5,034 nucleotides of DNA, from positions 1 to 5,034 of the forward strand of contig JAKABA010000266.1 of NCBI GenBank assembly GCA_021802115.1, given 5' to 3'. Both the position numbers and the translations under genes were made by a program. The notes under the pieces are model-generated. The model saw only the letters and a program-made list of their open reading frames with translations, did no database searches and was not told where the DNA came from. How positions within the stretch are numbered: position 1 is the stretch's first letter; each line of letters starts with the position of its first letter. Source of the DNA: a bacterium (GTDB lineage Bacteria > Chloroflexota > Dormibacteria > UBA8260 > Bog-877). Shown here in pieces: positions 1 through 5,034 of the stretch.

Positions 1-107
1 GAGCCAAGCGCCCCCAGCCGGGCCTGCGTGATCCCTACACCCACGAGACCATCCCGCCCGACCAGGGGTCCAAGCCCAAGGTCGGAGACTCAGAGGGGAA
101 GACCTGA
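1..107 (+). CDS. 3' end of upstream gene, probably hydrogenase small subunit (partial)
   Basis: Only the last 34 codons are visible (frame starting at base 3, TGA at 105-107). The C-terminal peptide contains LRDPYTHETIPPDQG and then a Lys/Gly/Ser-rich, hydrophilic end. No cysteine motif and no membrane helix is present in the visible part, so if this is the small subunit it lacks the C-terminal membrane anchor of classical group 1 uptake enzymes. The identification rests on position: a [NiFe] large-subunit gene follows in the same operon and small-subunit genes normally precede it. The stop overlaps the next start (TGATG), so translation is probably coupled. I do not recognise the peptide itself, and an electron-transfer or accessory protein is possible. 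Confidence 0.5.
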   Translation, partial: AKRPQPGLRDPYTHETIPPDQGSKPKVGDSEGKT

Positions 108-418
108 TGGTGGCCGCTGCGGGCACTGGACTGTTCCGGGACTGGTTGATCGGGTTGGTGTGCGCCCTGGTCGTGGTCGTGGTGGTCGCCGCGTTGCTGC
201 TGGCGATACGCCGCGCCGCCCAGGACATCCTGAGCGGCGCCGCCGCCAGCCTGGGGGCGGTGGAGCGGATCCGGCAGAACACCACGCCCCTCTTCGATCT
301 GACCACCACCAACGAGGTCGCGGCCGGGATCCTAACTGCGGCCGCCGGCATCGCCCGCGATGCCAGCCTCCTAGCGGGGGCACTCGAATCGGCGGAGGCG
401 GGGGAGGGGCAGTCATGA
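107..418 (+). CDS. Small single-pass membrane protein, paralogue 1 of 5
   Basis: This encodes a 103-residue protein of no family I can name. One strongly hydrophobic helix spans about residues 13-34 and includes an unbroken run of six valines. It is followed at once by R35-R36, so the positive-inside rule predicts N-out/C-in topology. The rest is Ala-rich and predicted helical, with the motif N58-T59...L65...T68-N69 and then AAGILTAAAGI. Gene 2 has N-T...L...T-N at exactly the same spacing, which argues that the two are duplicates. The ATG at 107 overlaps the upstream stop (TGATG) and follows the purine-rich GAGGGGA at 93-99 with good spacing. Its place between the presumed small subunit and the large subunit suggests a membrane scaffold or anchor for the hydrogenase; that role is inference. 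Confidence 0.88.
   Translation: MVAAAGTGLFRDWLIGLVCALVVVVVVAALLLAIRRAAQDILSGAAASLGAVERIRQNTTPLFDLTTTNEVAAGILTAAAGIARDASLLAGALESAEAGEGQS
403..409 (+). promoter_or_regulatory. Ribosome binding site that fixes the start of membrane protein 2 at 415
   Basis: GGAGGGG lies 5 bases before the ATG at 415, and that ATG overlaps the preceding stop as ATGA. The open frame continues upstream to an ATG at 28, but that extension runs out of frame through gene 1 and gives an Arg/Pro/Gly-rich peptide typical of shadow translation. The site therefore supports 415 as the real start. Confidence 0.75.
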
Positions 419-729
419 GCGGGCAGGCCGCGGCTCTGATGCTGATCTCCCTGGTGCTGGGGTTGGTGGTGACCTTGGTGGTGGCGCTGCTTCTCAACGC
501 GATCCTGCGAACCGCCCGCGCCATCGATGCCGGGGCCGCTCAGGTGTGGGTGGTCGGCAAGCTGGTGGCTCGCAACACCGTCCATATCCCGGCTCTGGTC
601 CAGACGAACCAGATCGTGGCCGACATCGCCGAGGGGGCGGGGGCGATCCTGCTGGCAGTGCAGCGCATCGCCGCCCATGCCGGCCGCTGTCCGGGATGCC
701 CCGCCTGCCTGAGCGGGGGCGGGAGGTGA
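415..729 (+). CDS. Small single-pass membrane protein with CxxCxxC tail, paralogue 2 of 5
   Basis: This encodes 104 residues. A hydrophobic helix covers about residues 8-31, followed by R32 and R35, which implies a cytoplasmic C-terminal part. The motif N54-T55-V-H-I-P-A-L61-V-Q-T64-N65 matches gene 1 in spacing, and its HIP core is shared with gene 3. The protein ends with a cysteine cluster C92-P-G-C95-P-A-C98 and then a short Gly-rich tail; none of the other four paralogues has this. Such a cluster could bind a metal or form disulphides, but nothing visible decides which. The start at 415 forms an ATGA overlap with gene 1 and has a strong GGAGG before it. The longer open frame beginning at 28 is an artefact. 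The function is unknown; a hydrogenase scaffold or anchor is inferred from context. Confidence 0.88.
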   Translation: MSGQAAALMLISLVLGLVVTLVVALLLNAILRTARAIDAGAAQVWVVGKLVARNTVHIPALVQTNQIVADIAEGAGAILLAVQRIAAHAGRCPGCPACLSGGGR

Positions 730-733
730 AGCG

Positions 734-1030
734 GTGCTGGTGATCCTGACGCTGCTCCTGTGCCTGCTGGCGCTGGCGTTCCTCGGAGCCCTGGCGGTCT
801 TCCTGGTCCGCATCGTGGAGGTGCTGCAAAGGATCGGTTCCGGCGGGCGCAGCTCTCTGGAGATGATCGCCTGGGGGGTGCGCGCCATCGAGGTTGAGAC
901 CGGTCACATCCCAACCCAGGTGACCCAGTTGAACCGGCAGCTGGAGCAGGTGGAGGGTGGCCTCCAGCGAATCGATCACGGACTCAAGGCGGTGGCGGTC
1001 ACCGCCACCACCCAGCGGAGCTATCAGTGA
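734..1030 (+). CDS. Small single-pass membrane protein, paralogue 3 of 5
   Basis: This encodes 98 residues starting at GTG 734, with GGAGG at 722-726 seven bases upstream; a second GTG at 740 is a possible alternative start. The N-terminus is itself the membrane helix (about residues 2-25) and R26 follows, again predicting N-out/C-in. The cytoplasmic part carries T56-G-H-I-P60-T-Q62-V...N67-R-Q-L70-E-Q72-V...G76-L77. This aligns without gaps to gene 5, with T, P, Q, N, L, Q, G and L all identical, and shares T-x-H-I-P with gene 2. The Gln/Leu/Glu-rich spacing suggests an amphipathic or coiled-coil helix. Gene 2 ends 4 bases upstream and the stop overlaps the next start as TGATG. The role is unknown, probably structural with the hydrogenase. 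Confidence 0.87.
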   Translation: MLVILTLLLCLLALAFLGALAVFLVRIVEVLQRIGSGGRSSLEMIAWGVRAIEVETGHIPTQVTQLNRQLEQVEGGLQRIDHGLKAVAVTATTQRSYQ

Positions 1031-1329
1031 TGCTGCTGGCTGCGCAGATCATCTGGATCGTGACCCTGGCCATCATCGTCCTGGTCGTCACCCCGCTGGT
1101 GGTCTTCCAATGCCGGCGCGTGGTGCGCGCCGCCCACAACATCGAACGCCACTTCGCGGTCATCCTGACCGCGGCGGCCGGCGTGGTCGCCGCCACCGCG
1201 GCGACCACCGAGCTGGGGGGCACGATCAGCGCCGCCGGTGAGCTGCTGGACACGGCTGGCTCCATCGAGCACACCTCCGCCGCGATCGAGGAGCTCCTCA
1301 CCAGCCGACTCCAGGGGGCAGGCCGATGA
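1030..1329 (+). CDS. Small single-pass membrane protein, paralogue 4 of 5 (most divergent)
   Basis: This encodes 99 residues from ATG 1030, which overlaps the previous stop by one base (TGATG); GGAG at 1017-1020 is well spaced. GTG 1027, one codon upstream, is the alternative start. A hydrophobic helix covers about residues 5-26 and is followed by C28-R29-R30 and R33, giving the same predicted N-out/C-in topology as its neighbours. The remainder is an Ala/Thr-rich helical region with I-L-T-A-A-A-G at 45-51, a string also found in gene 1, and ends in an acidic helix around residues 78-90. It lacks the Thr...Pro...Asn core seen in genes 1, 2, 3 and 5, so common ancestry is supported mainly by size, topology, the R-A-A after the helix and position. 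Confidence 0.85.
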   Translation: MLLAAQIIWIVTLAIIVLVVTPLVVFQCRRVVRAAHNIERHFAVILTAAAGVVAATAATTELGGTISAAGELLDTAGSIEHTSAAIEELLTSRLQGAGR

Positions 1330-1637
1330 GCGAGGTCCTGATGGTTATCTCCTTCGCCCTGGCCATCGTCTACGTGTTGGTGCTGGCGGTGACCCTGGTG
1401 CTGGTGCTGGTCCACCTTCGTCGCGCCGCCAACCTGGCCGGGAAGCTGGGCCAGGGGCTGGACCAGGTCGCCCGCCAGACCACCGATCTGCCGCAGCAGA
1501 TCGGCACCATCAACGGCGCTCTCAACCAACTTCTGGAAGGCCTGCTAGCGGTCGGCGGCCACTACCGCCGGCTGGTGGAGGCGGTGGCGGCGGCGCGGCC
1601 GGCGGAGGGGGCCTCCGCCGCCGGAAAGAGGGAGTGA
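1326..1637 (+). CDS. Small single-pass membrane protein, paralogue 5 of 5
   Basis: This encodes 103 residues. The membrane helix covers about residues 4-29 and is followed by H30-L-R32-R33-A-A, so the C-terminal part should be cytoplasmic. The core T52-T-D-L-P56-Q-Q58-I...N63...L66-N-Q68-L...G72-L73 aligns without gaps to gene 3, which is the best evidence that these genes arose by duplication. The last 15 residues are Ala/Gly-rich and charged, probably disordered. The ATG at 1326 makes an ATGA overlap with gene 4 and has AGGGGG at 1313-1318 before it. The stop at 1635-1637 is 8 bases before the large-subunit start. A role as a membrane tether or quinone-route component for the hydrogenase is inferred from position only. 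Confidence 0.88.
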   Translation: MSEVLMVISFALAIVYVLVLAVTLVLVLVHLRRAANLAGKLGQGLDQVARQTTDLPQQIGTINGALNQLLEGLLAVGGHYRRLVEAVAAARPAEGASAAGKRE

Positions 1638-1645
1638 GAGTTTAA
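1628..1645 (+). promoter_or_regulatory. Translation initiation region of the hydrogenase large subunit
   Basis: A purine-rich GAGGGAG (1628-1634) and a second GAGAG stretch are followed by TTTAA directly before ATG 1646. This is a rare AT-rich patch in the operon. At 8 bases, the gap after gene 5 is the largest in the window; most other junctions overlap. An open, unstructured start here could let the large subunit be translated partly independently of the membrane-protein genes. I see no promoter elements. Confidence 0.45.
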
Positions 1646-3535
1646 ATGTGCTTCAAGAACCTGCCCGTCGACTTCGACGAGGCGGGCAAGGCTCATCTCA
1701 GAGCTGAGTTCGCGCAGGCCTACGACACCCAGACCGTGCGCCCGCCGACGGCGCCGGGACTCCAGCACGAACAGATCCGCGAGCTCCTGGCGCGCAACGG
1801 TCATGTGAAGGAGTTCAACGTCGACCCGGTGACCCGGGTCGCGGGGGCGCTCGCCTTTCACTCCGTCTGCGACCTTGAGGAGCGGCGGGTGCTGGAGACC
1901 AACAGCATGGCGACCCTGTTCCGGGGCTATGAGCTGATCCTCAAGGGCCGCGACCCGCGAGACGCGATCTTCATCTCCAGCCGGGCCTGCGGGGTCTGCG
2001 GCGGGGTGCACTCGGCGACCGCGGCCCTGGCCCTGGAGATGGCCTTCGGGGTGAAGCCACCGCCGTTGGGCATCGTGGTTCGCAACCTGGGCCTGGCGAT
2101 GGAATTCCTCTACGATCACCCGCTGCACCTGTTCCTGCTGGCCGGGCCCGACTATTCGGAGCAGGCGGTGCGGGAGACCAACCCCGAGGTCTGGGAGAGG
2201 GCGGCCAGCAGTGCCACCCGCTTTGGCCAGTGGCACGGGTATGCCACCGTCGGCGCCATCATGCGCGACCTCAATCCCCTCACCGGCCGCCTCTACCTGG
2301 AGGCTCTGGAGATGACCCGGTTGGCCCGAGAGGCCTACGTCGTGCTCCATGCCAAGTACCCCCACCCCCAGACCATGATCCCGGGGGGAGTCACCTCCAC
2401 CATTTCCAACACCTCGTTTCACGAGTACTACGCCAGGCTGGTCCAGTTCTTCGACTACGGCAAGAAGGTGGTGGCGATCTGGGACGACCTGGTCGACTTC
2501 ATGTATGAGGCCAACCCCGACTACCGCCGGGTGGGAGCGCGACCGGCCAACCAGATAGATGTGGGAATCTGGGACGACCCGGAGGCCTACGACGCCACCT
2601 ATGCCAATTGCAACGAGTGGGGGGAGCGCCGCTGGGCGACCCCCGGGGTGATCGTGGACGGGGAGCTGCGCACCACCAAGCTGCAGCAGATCAACATGGG
2701 TCTTGAGGAGTTCGTGGAGCACTCCTTCTACGACGAGTGGTCGGATCTTCCCACCCGCCATCCCACCGACCCCGCCGGCAATCCCCTCAGCCCCCATCAC
2801 ATGTGGAACAAGGAGACCAGGCCCAGGCCGGGGGGGACCAACTGGAAGGAGAAGTACACCTGGGACACGGCCCCACGCTGGGACCGGGTGTCGATGGAGG
2901 GGGGCGCCTACACCCGGATGTACGTCACCGCCCTGGCCCAGAAGCTCCCCGCCAACCCATTCATCCAGGCGACCGGACACAGCTTGCGCATGTCGCTGCC
3001 CCAGGGCACCCTGCCGGAGATGGAGCTGGAGTGGACGGTCCCGCAGTTGTGGGGAGCCTTCGAGCGCAATCGGGCGCGGGCCTACTGCATCGCCTACACC
3101 GCCCTGGTCGCGATGAACGATGTGCTGCGGGCCTGGGACCTGATGAAGAGCGGTGACACCCGGGTTCACACTCCCTACGAGATCCCTCAGGACGAGCGTC
3201 TTGGGGTCGGCTTCTGGGGGGCTGGGCGTGGTTTCCTGACCCACCACTGCGTGATCGACAAGGGGGTCATCAGCAACTATCAGATAGTGACCCCCTCGAC
3301 CTGGAACGCGTCGCCCAAGGACCCCTTTGGCAACCCCGGACCGTACGAGGAGGCGGTGCTGAACACCCCCATCCTGGAGAGCTTTGACCGGCCCCAGGAC
3401 TTCAAGGGCATCGACATCCTCCGCACCATCCGCAGCTTCGACCCCTGCATGCCCTGCACCACGCACATCTACTCTGACGGCCAGTTGATGGTGAGTCGTG
3501 AGGTCAACACCTGTGGCTGTGGACTCGAAGAGTGA
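1646..3535 (+). CDS. [NiFe]-hydrogenase large (catalytic) subunit, group 1h/1l-like
   Basis: This 629-residue subunit carries the Ni-Fe(CN)2CO site that splits H2. The first nickel motif is R113-A-C115-G-V-C118-G-G-V-H122 and the second is D599-P-C601-M-P-C604-T-T-H607; both are complete. Other family signatures include D60-P-V-T-R64, LFRGYELILKGRDPRDA just before the first motif, ERNRAR, THH and TPSTWNASPKD. These, and the SFDPC(L/M)PC form of the last motif, resemble the high-affinity atmospheric H2-oxidising clade (group 1h and relatives) more than classical HyaB. That subgroup call is from memory of the family and needs a tree. About 57 residues precede the DPVTR motif, and the canonical R-I-E-G glutamate reads R-V-A-G here. 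A 22-residue tail after H607 (with C623 and C625) is presumably removed by the maturation protease after nickel insertion. The ATG is preceded by a purine-rich site, and the 3' end overlaps the next gene. Confidence 0.97.
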   Translation: MCFKNLPVDFDEAGKAHLRAEFAQAYDTQTVRPPTAPGLQHEQIRELLARNGHVKEFNVDPVTRVAGALAFHSVCDLEERRVLETNSMATLFRGYELILKGRDPRDAIFISSRACGVCGGVHSATAALALEMAFGVKPPPLGIVVRNLGLAMEFLYDHPLHLFLLAGPDYSEQAVRETNPEVWERAASSATRFGQWHGYATVGAIMRDLNPLTGRLYLEALEMTRLAREAYVVLHAKYPHPQTMIPGGVTSTISNTSFHEYYARLVQFFDYGKKVVAIWDDLVDFMYEANPDYRRVGARPANQIDVGIWDDPEAYDATYANCNEWGERRWATPGVIVDGELRTTKLQQINMGLEEFVEHSFYDEWSDLPTRHPTDPAGNPLSPHHMWNKETRPRPGGTNWKEKYTWDTAPRWDRVSMEGGAYTRMYVTALAQKLPANPFIQATGHSLRMSLPQGTLPEMELEWTVPQLWGAFERNRARAYCIAYTALVAMNDVLRAWDLMKSGDTRVHTPYEIPQDERLGVGFWGAGRGFLTHHCVIDKGVISNYQIVTPSTWNASPKDPFGNPGPYEEAVLNTPILESFDRPQDFKGIDILRTIRSFDPCMPCTTHIYSDGQLMVSREVNTCGCGLEE

Positions 3536-4022
3536 GGCCAGCTGGCCCCGCACCCTGCTGGCCGGGATCGGGTACACCAACCTGCGCGACCACTCCGTAG
3601 GCCCGGTCCTGGCCGAGCGCCTGGCGTCTCGGCAGTGGCCGCAGGGGGTGGACGTGGAGGACTTCAGCTTCGGCGCCATCGACGCCGTGCACCGGCTGCG
3701 CGAGGCCGGCTACGCTCGGGCTGTGTTCTATGGGGCGGCGATCCGGGGCGCAACCCCCGGCACCATCCGGCACTATCGGTGGCAGGGGGGGCACGATCCC
3801 AAGACGGTTCAGGAGCGGGTGGCGGAGGCGGCGCAGGCGGTGATCAGCCTGGAGCACACCCTGATCGTCGCCGGTCACTTCGGAGCACTGCCGGAGCCGA
3901 CCTGGGTTTACGAGGTGGAGCCGCAGGACGAGGGCTTCGGGGACGGCTTCAGCCCGGCGGTGGAGCGCGCCGTGGAGGAGCTCGAGCAGATGCTGCGGGC
4001 CGAGGTCGGCCGCGATGCGTGA
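3513..4022 (+). CDS. Hydrogenase maturation protease-like protein with degenerate metal site
   Basis: This encodes about 169 residues from GTG 3513; GTG 3498 and GTG 3519 are alternatives. I chose 3513 because AGG at 3501-3503 is well spaced, and all choices overlap the large-subunit gene. The start TLLAGIGYTNLRDHSVGP aligns without gaps to the first strand and helix of E. coli HybD (GVGNILLTDEAIG). A later AVFYGAAI...TPGT matches its LIIADAI...APGT, and VAGHFGALPEP matches its VGVIPESLEP. The fold signature is therefore that of the HybD/HupD peptidase family (usual length 150-190). The HybD nickel ligands Glu16, Asp62 and His93 fall on H27, G74 and about K97, so the canonical protease centre appears lost. 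It may be a pseudo-enzyme that binds or chaperones the large subunit, or it may use other ligands such as H94 or H122. The frame is intact, so this is not a decaying pseudogene. Confidence 0.78.
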   Translation: MAVDSKSEASWPRTLLAGIGYTNLRDHSVGPVLAERLASRQWPQGVDVEDFSFGAIDAVHRLREAGYARAVFYGAAIRGATPGTIRHYRWQGGHDPKTVQERVAEAAQAVISLEHTLIVAGHFGALPEPTWVYEVEPQDEGFGDGFSPAVERAVEELEQMLRAEVGRDA

Positions 4023-4410
4023 ACAGCCGCCCGCCGGCATGCCGCCCGAGGCGGAGTACCTCTTCTGGCGCGACGAGATCCTCCAGGTCATGTACTGGAT
4101 GGCCGGGGAGGGCCTGGGGAGCTCGGTCGGGGTGGCCTCCCTGCGCACCTTCCTGGGCGGCGACGAGCCCCAGCTCGAGGCTCTCATGACCCGGGTGAGC
4201 GACGAGGGGTTTCTGGAGTCGTCGGGAGATGGCACCTGGACTCTCACCGAGATGGGCAAGGATGCCGGCAAGAGGGCCTTCGCCATGGAGTTCGAGGGTC
4301 TGACCGGCCAGGCTCACGGGGAGTGTGGGCCAGACTGCTGGTGCCACCAATCAGCGGCCCGAGCGGCCCAGTGCGCCACCGAGCGGCTGGCCCGCGCCTA
4401 CGGTGGCTGA
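4015..4410 (+). CDS. Winged-helix-like small protein with C-terminal cysteine cluster
   Basis: This encodes 131 residues from ATG 4015, overlapping the previous gene by 8 bases, with GAGG nine bases upstream. Residues about 12-30 form a helix rich in aromatics. Residues about 40-90 have a winged-helix pattern: a helix, then LEALMTRVSDEGFLE as the likely recognition-type helix, a short G-D-G-T wing, and L-T-E-M-G-K as in many MarR/PadR-like domains. After a linker comes H101-G-E-C104-G-P-D-C108-W-C110-H111 and then C120, that is CX3CXCX9C with flanking histidines, which could hold an Fe-S cluster or zinc. The recognition helix is acidic rather than basic, so the domain may bind protein rather than DNA. 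The position between two maturation-protease homologues suggests a role in hydrogenase assembly or in redox/metal sensing. I do not recognise a named family. Confidence 0.88.
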   Translation: MREQPPAGMPPEAEYLFWRDEILQVMYWMAGEGLGSSVGVASLRTFLGGDEPQLEALMTRVSDEGFLESSGDGTWTLTEMGKDAGKRAFAMEFEGLTGQAHGECGPDCWCHQSAARAAQCATERLARAYGG

Positions 4411-5034
4411 CCCCATCTCCGGTCCCCGGCCAGGGTCGGAGGGATGGCCTCTGCACCGTGGTCCTGGCGGGGAGCGCGACCCAGCGCCGTCCGGTCGCCG
4501 CCCGGGCCGTCCGAACGGTGGCTCCTCGAAGGTCCTCATCGCGGGGATGGGGAACGTCCTGCGGGGAGACGACGCCTTCGGAGTCGCGGTCGTGGAGCGG
4601 CTGATGGCGATGCCCGGCTGGTGCCCCGGCGGATGGGGGGGCACGGCCCCGAGCCGTGGGTCCCGGGCCGAGGGCGCGCCGCTGGCGGTAACGGTCCGCG
4701 AATTCGGGATCGGGGGGGTGCACCTGGTCCAGGAGCTGCTGAACGGCTACGACGCTCTCCTGCTGCTGGACGCCGTCCAGCACGGCAGCGCTCCCGGCAC
4801 CCTGCACGTTCTCGAGCCCGTCGTCCCTGACCTGTCGGGGCTTAGCCTTTCCGCTCGGCGCGACTTTCTGGCCGACATGCACTGGGCCACCCCGGATCGG
4901 GCCCTGATTCTGGCCAAGGAGCTCGGGGTGCTGCCCGCGCGGGTGCGGATCATAGGCTGCGAGCCGGAGGCCGTCGACGGTCTCTCCCTCGCCATGAGCG
5001 CGGTGGTGGAGCGCACCGTGCCCGCGGCTCTTGC
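4403..5034 (+). CDS. [NiFe]-hydrogenase maturation endopeptidase (HybD/HupD/HycI family), 3' partial
   Basis: The frame is open from GTG 4403 to the window end (210 codons visible). It encodes the nickel-dependent check-point protease that cuts the C-terminal tail of the large subunit after the conserved DPCxxCxxH, allowing the active site to close. Counted from GTG 4403, the signatures are V-L-I-A-G-M-G-N51-V-L-R-G-D56-D57-A-F-G, L-L-L-L-D123-A-V...APGT, and D-M-H160-W, followed by IGCEPE. D57, D123 and H160 match the three metal ligands of the family. The closing ERTVPAAL helix suggests only a few residues are missing. The start is uncertain: GTG 4403 gives an 8-base overlap with the previous gene, but the first 42 or so residues are Pro/Gly/Arg-rich and not part of the fold, and no other ATG or GTG precedes the first strand in frame. 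A Gly/Trp/Ser-rich insert follows the first helix (about residues 70-88). Confidence 0.9.
   Translation, partial: MADPISGPRPGSEGWPLHRGPGGERDPAPSGRRPGRPNGGSSKVLIAGMGNVLRGDDAFGVAVVERLMAMPGWCPGGWGGTAPSRGSRAEGAPLAVTVREFGIGGVHLVQELLNGYDALLLLDAVQHGSAPGTLHVLEPVVPDLSGLSLSARRDFLADMHWATPDRALILAKELGVLPARVRIIGCEPEAVDGLSLAMSAVVERTVPAAL

Noticed and set aside
1638..1645. Possible internal promoter before the large subunit, from the TTTAA patch
   Set aside because: No paired -35/-10 elements can be made at sensible spacing in the GC-rich sequence upstream; a translation initiation region explains it better.
1562..3679. A 705-codon open frame on the minus strand covering the whole large-subunit gene
   Set aside because: It is antisense to a protein with unmistakable conserved motifs. 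Long antisense frames are expected in GC-rich coding DNA because stop codons are rare there. The translation is low-complexity Gly/Val/His/Pro-rich with no recognisable motif.
3498..4022. The protease-like gene as a pseudogene
   Set aside because: The frame is intact, the family's hydrophobic strands and glycines are kept, and it is coupled tightly to its neighbours; only the ligand positions differ, which suggests changed function rather than decay.
3504..4286. A 260-codon minus-strand open frame opposite the protease-like and winged-helix genes
   Set aside because: Same GC-driven shadow effect. It spans two overlapping + strand genes and has no motif or ribosome site I can support.
4444..4830. 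A 128-codon + frame opposite in phase to the maturation protease
   Set aside because: It is Arg/Gly/Pro-rich with no family motif, whereas the overlapping frame from 4403 carries all signature residues of the maturation endopeptidase.
4244..4882. Minus-strand open frame across the junction of the winged-helix and protease genes
   Set aside because: Its translation is compositionally a shadow, and both + strand genes underneath are better supported.

Overview
The window is one densely packed, GC-rich (roughly 70% by eye) operon on the + strand for a [NiFe]-hydrogenase. The large subunit resembles the clade of high-affinity 'atmospheric' H2-oxidising enzymes (group 1h and its relatives such as 1l). 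GC content, GTG starts and continuous gene overlaps suggest an actinobacterium or a similar high-GC soil lineage; the sequence alone does not settle the taxon.

Layout. (1) Bases 1-107 are the 3' end of an upstream gene, by position probably the hydrogenase small subunit. (2) Bases 107-1637 hold five consecutive small genes of 98-104 codons. Each encodes one N-terminal transmembrane helix followed by a predicted cytoplasmic helical region. Four clearly share a motif and appear to be paralogues; the fifth is a probable member. (3) Bases 1646-3535 encode the large subunit, with both Ni-binding CxxC motifs and a cleavable 22-residue tail. (4) Bases about 3513-4022 encode a protein with the fold signature of hydrogenase maturation proteases, but all three metal-ligand positions appear to be replaced. 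(5) Bases 4015-4410 encode a small winged-helix-like protein ending in a CX3CXCX9C cysteine cluster. (6) From about 4403 to beyond the window end lies a hydrogenase maturation endopeptidase with intact ligands.

How the genes fit together. Neighbouring genes overlap by 1-23 bases or are separated by at most 8 bases, so the block looks cotranscribed and translationally coupled. No promoter or terminator is visible inside it. The intact protease would trim the large-subunit tail after nickel insertion. The five membrane microproteins lie between the presumed small subunit and the large subunit, so they are good candidates for a membrane scaffold or quinone-access module. This would be analogous in role to HucM of the mycobacterial Huc hydrogenase, although no homology to HucM is claimed. 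The protease-like protein and the Cys-cluster protein may be dedicated assembly or sensing factors.

Most notable: the tandem array of membrane microproteins, the pairing of a degenerate and an intact maturation-protease paralogue in one operon, and the winged-helix/cysteine-cluster protein.
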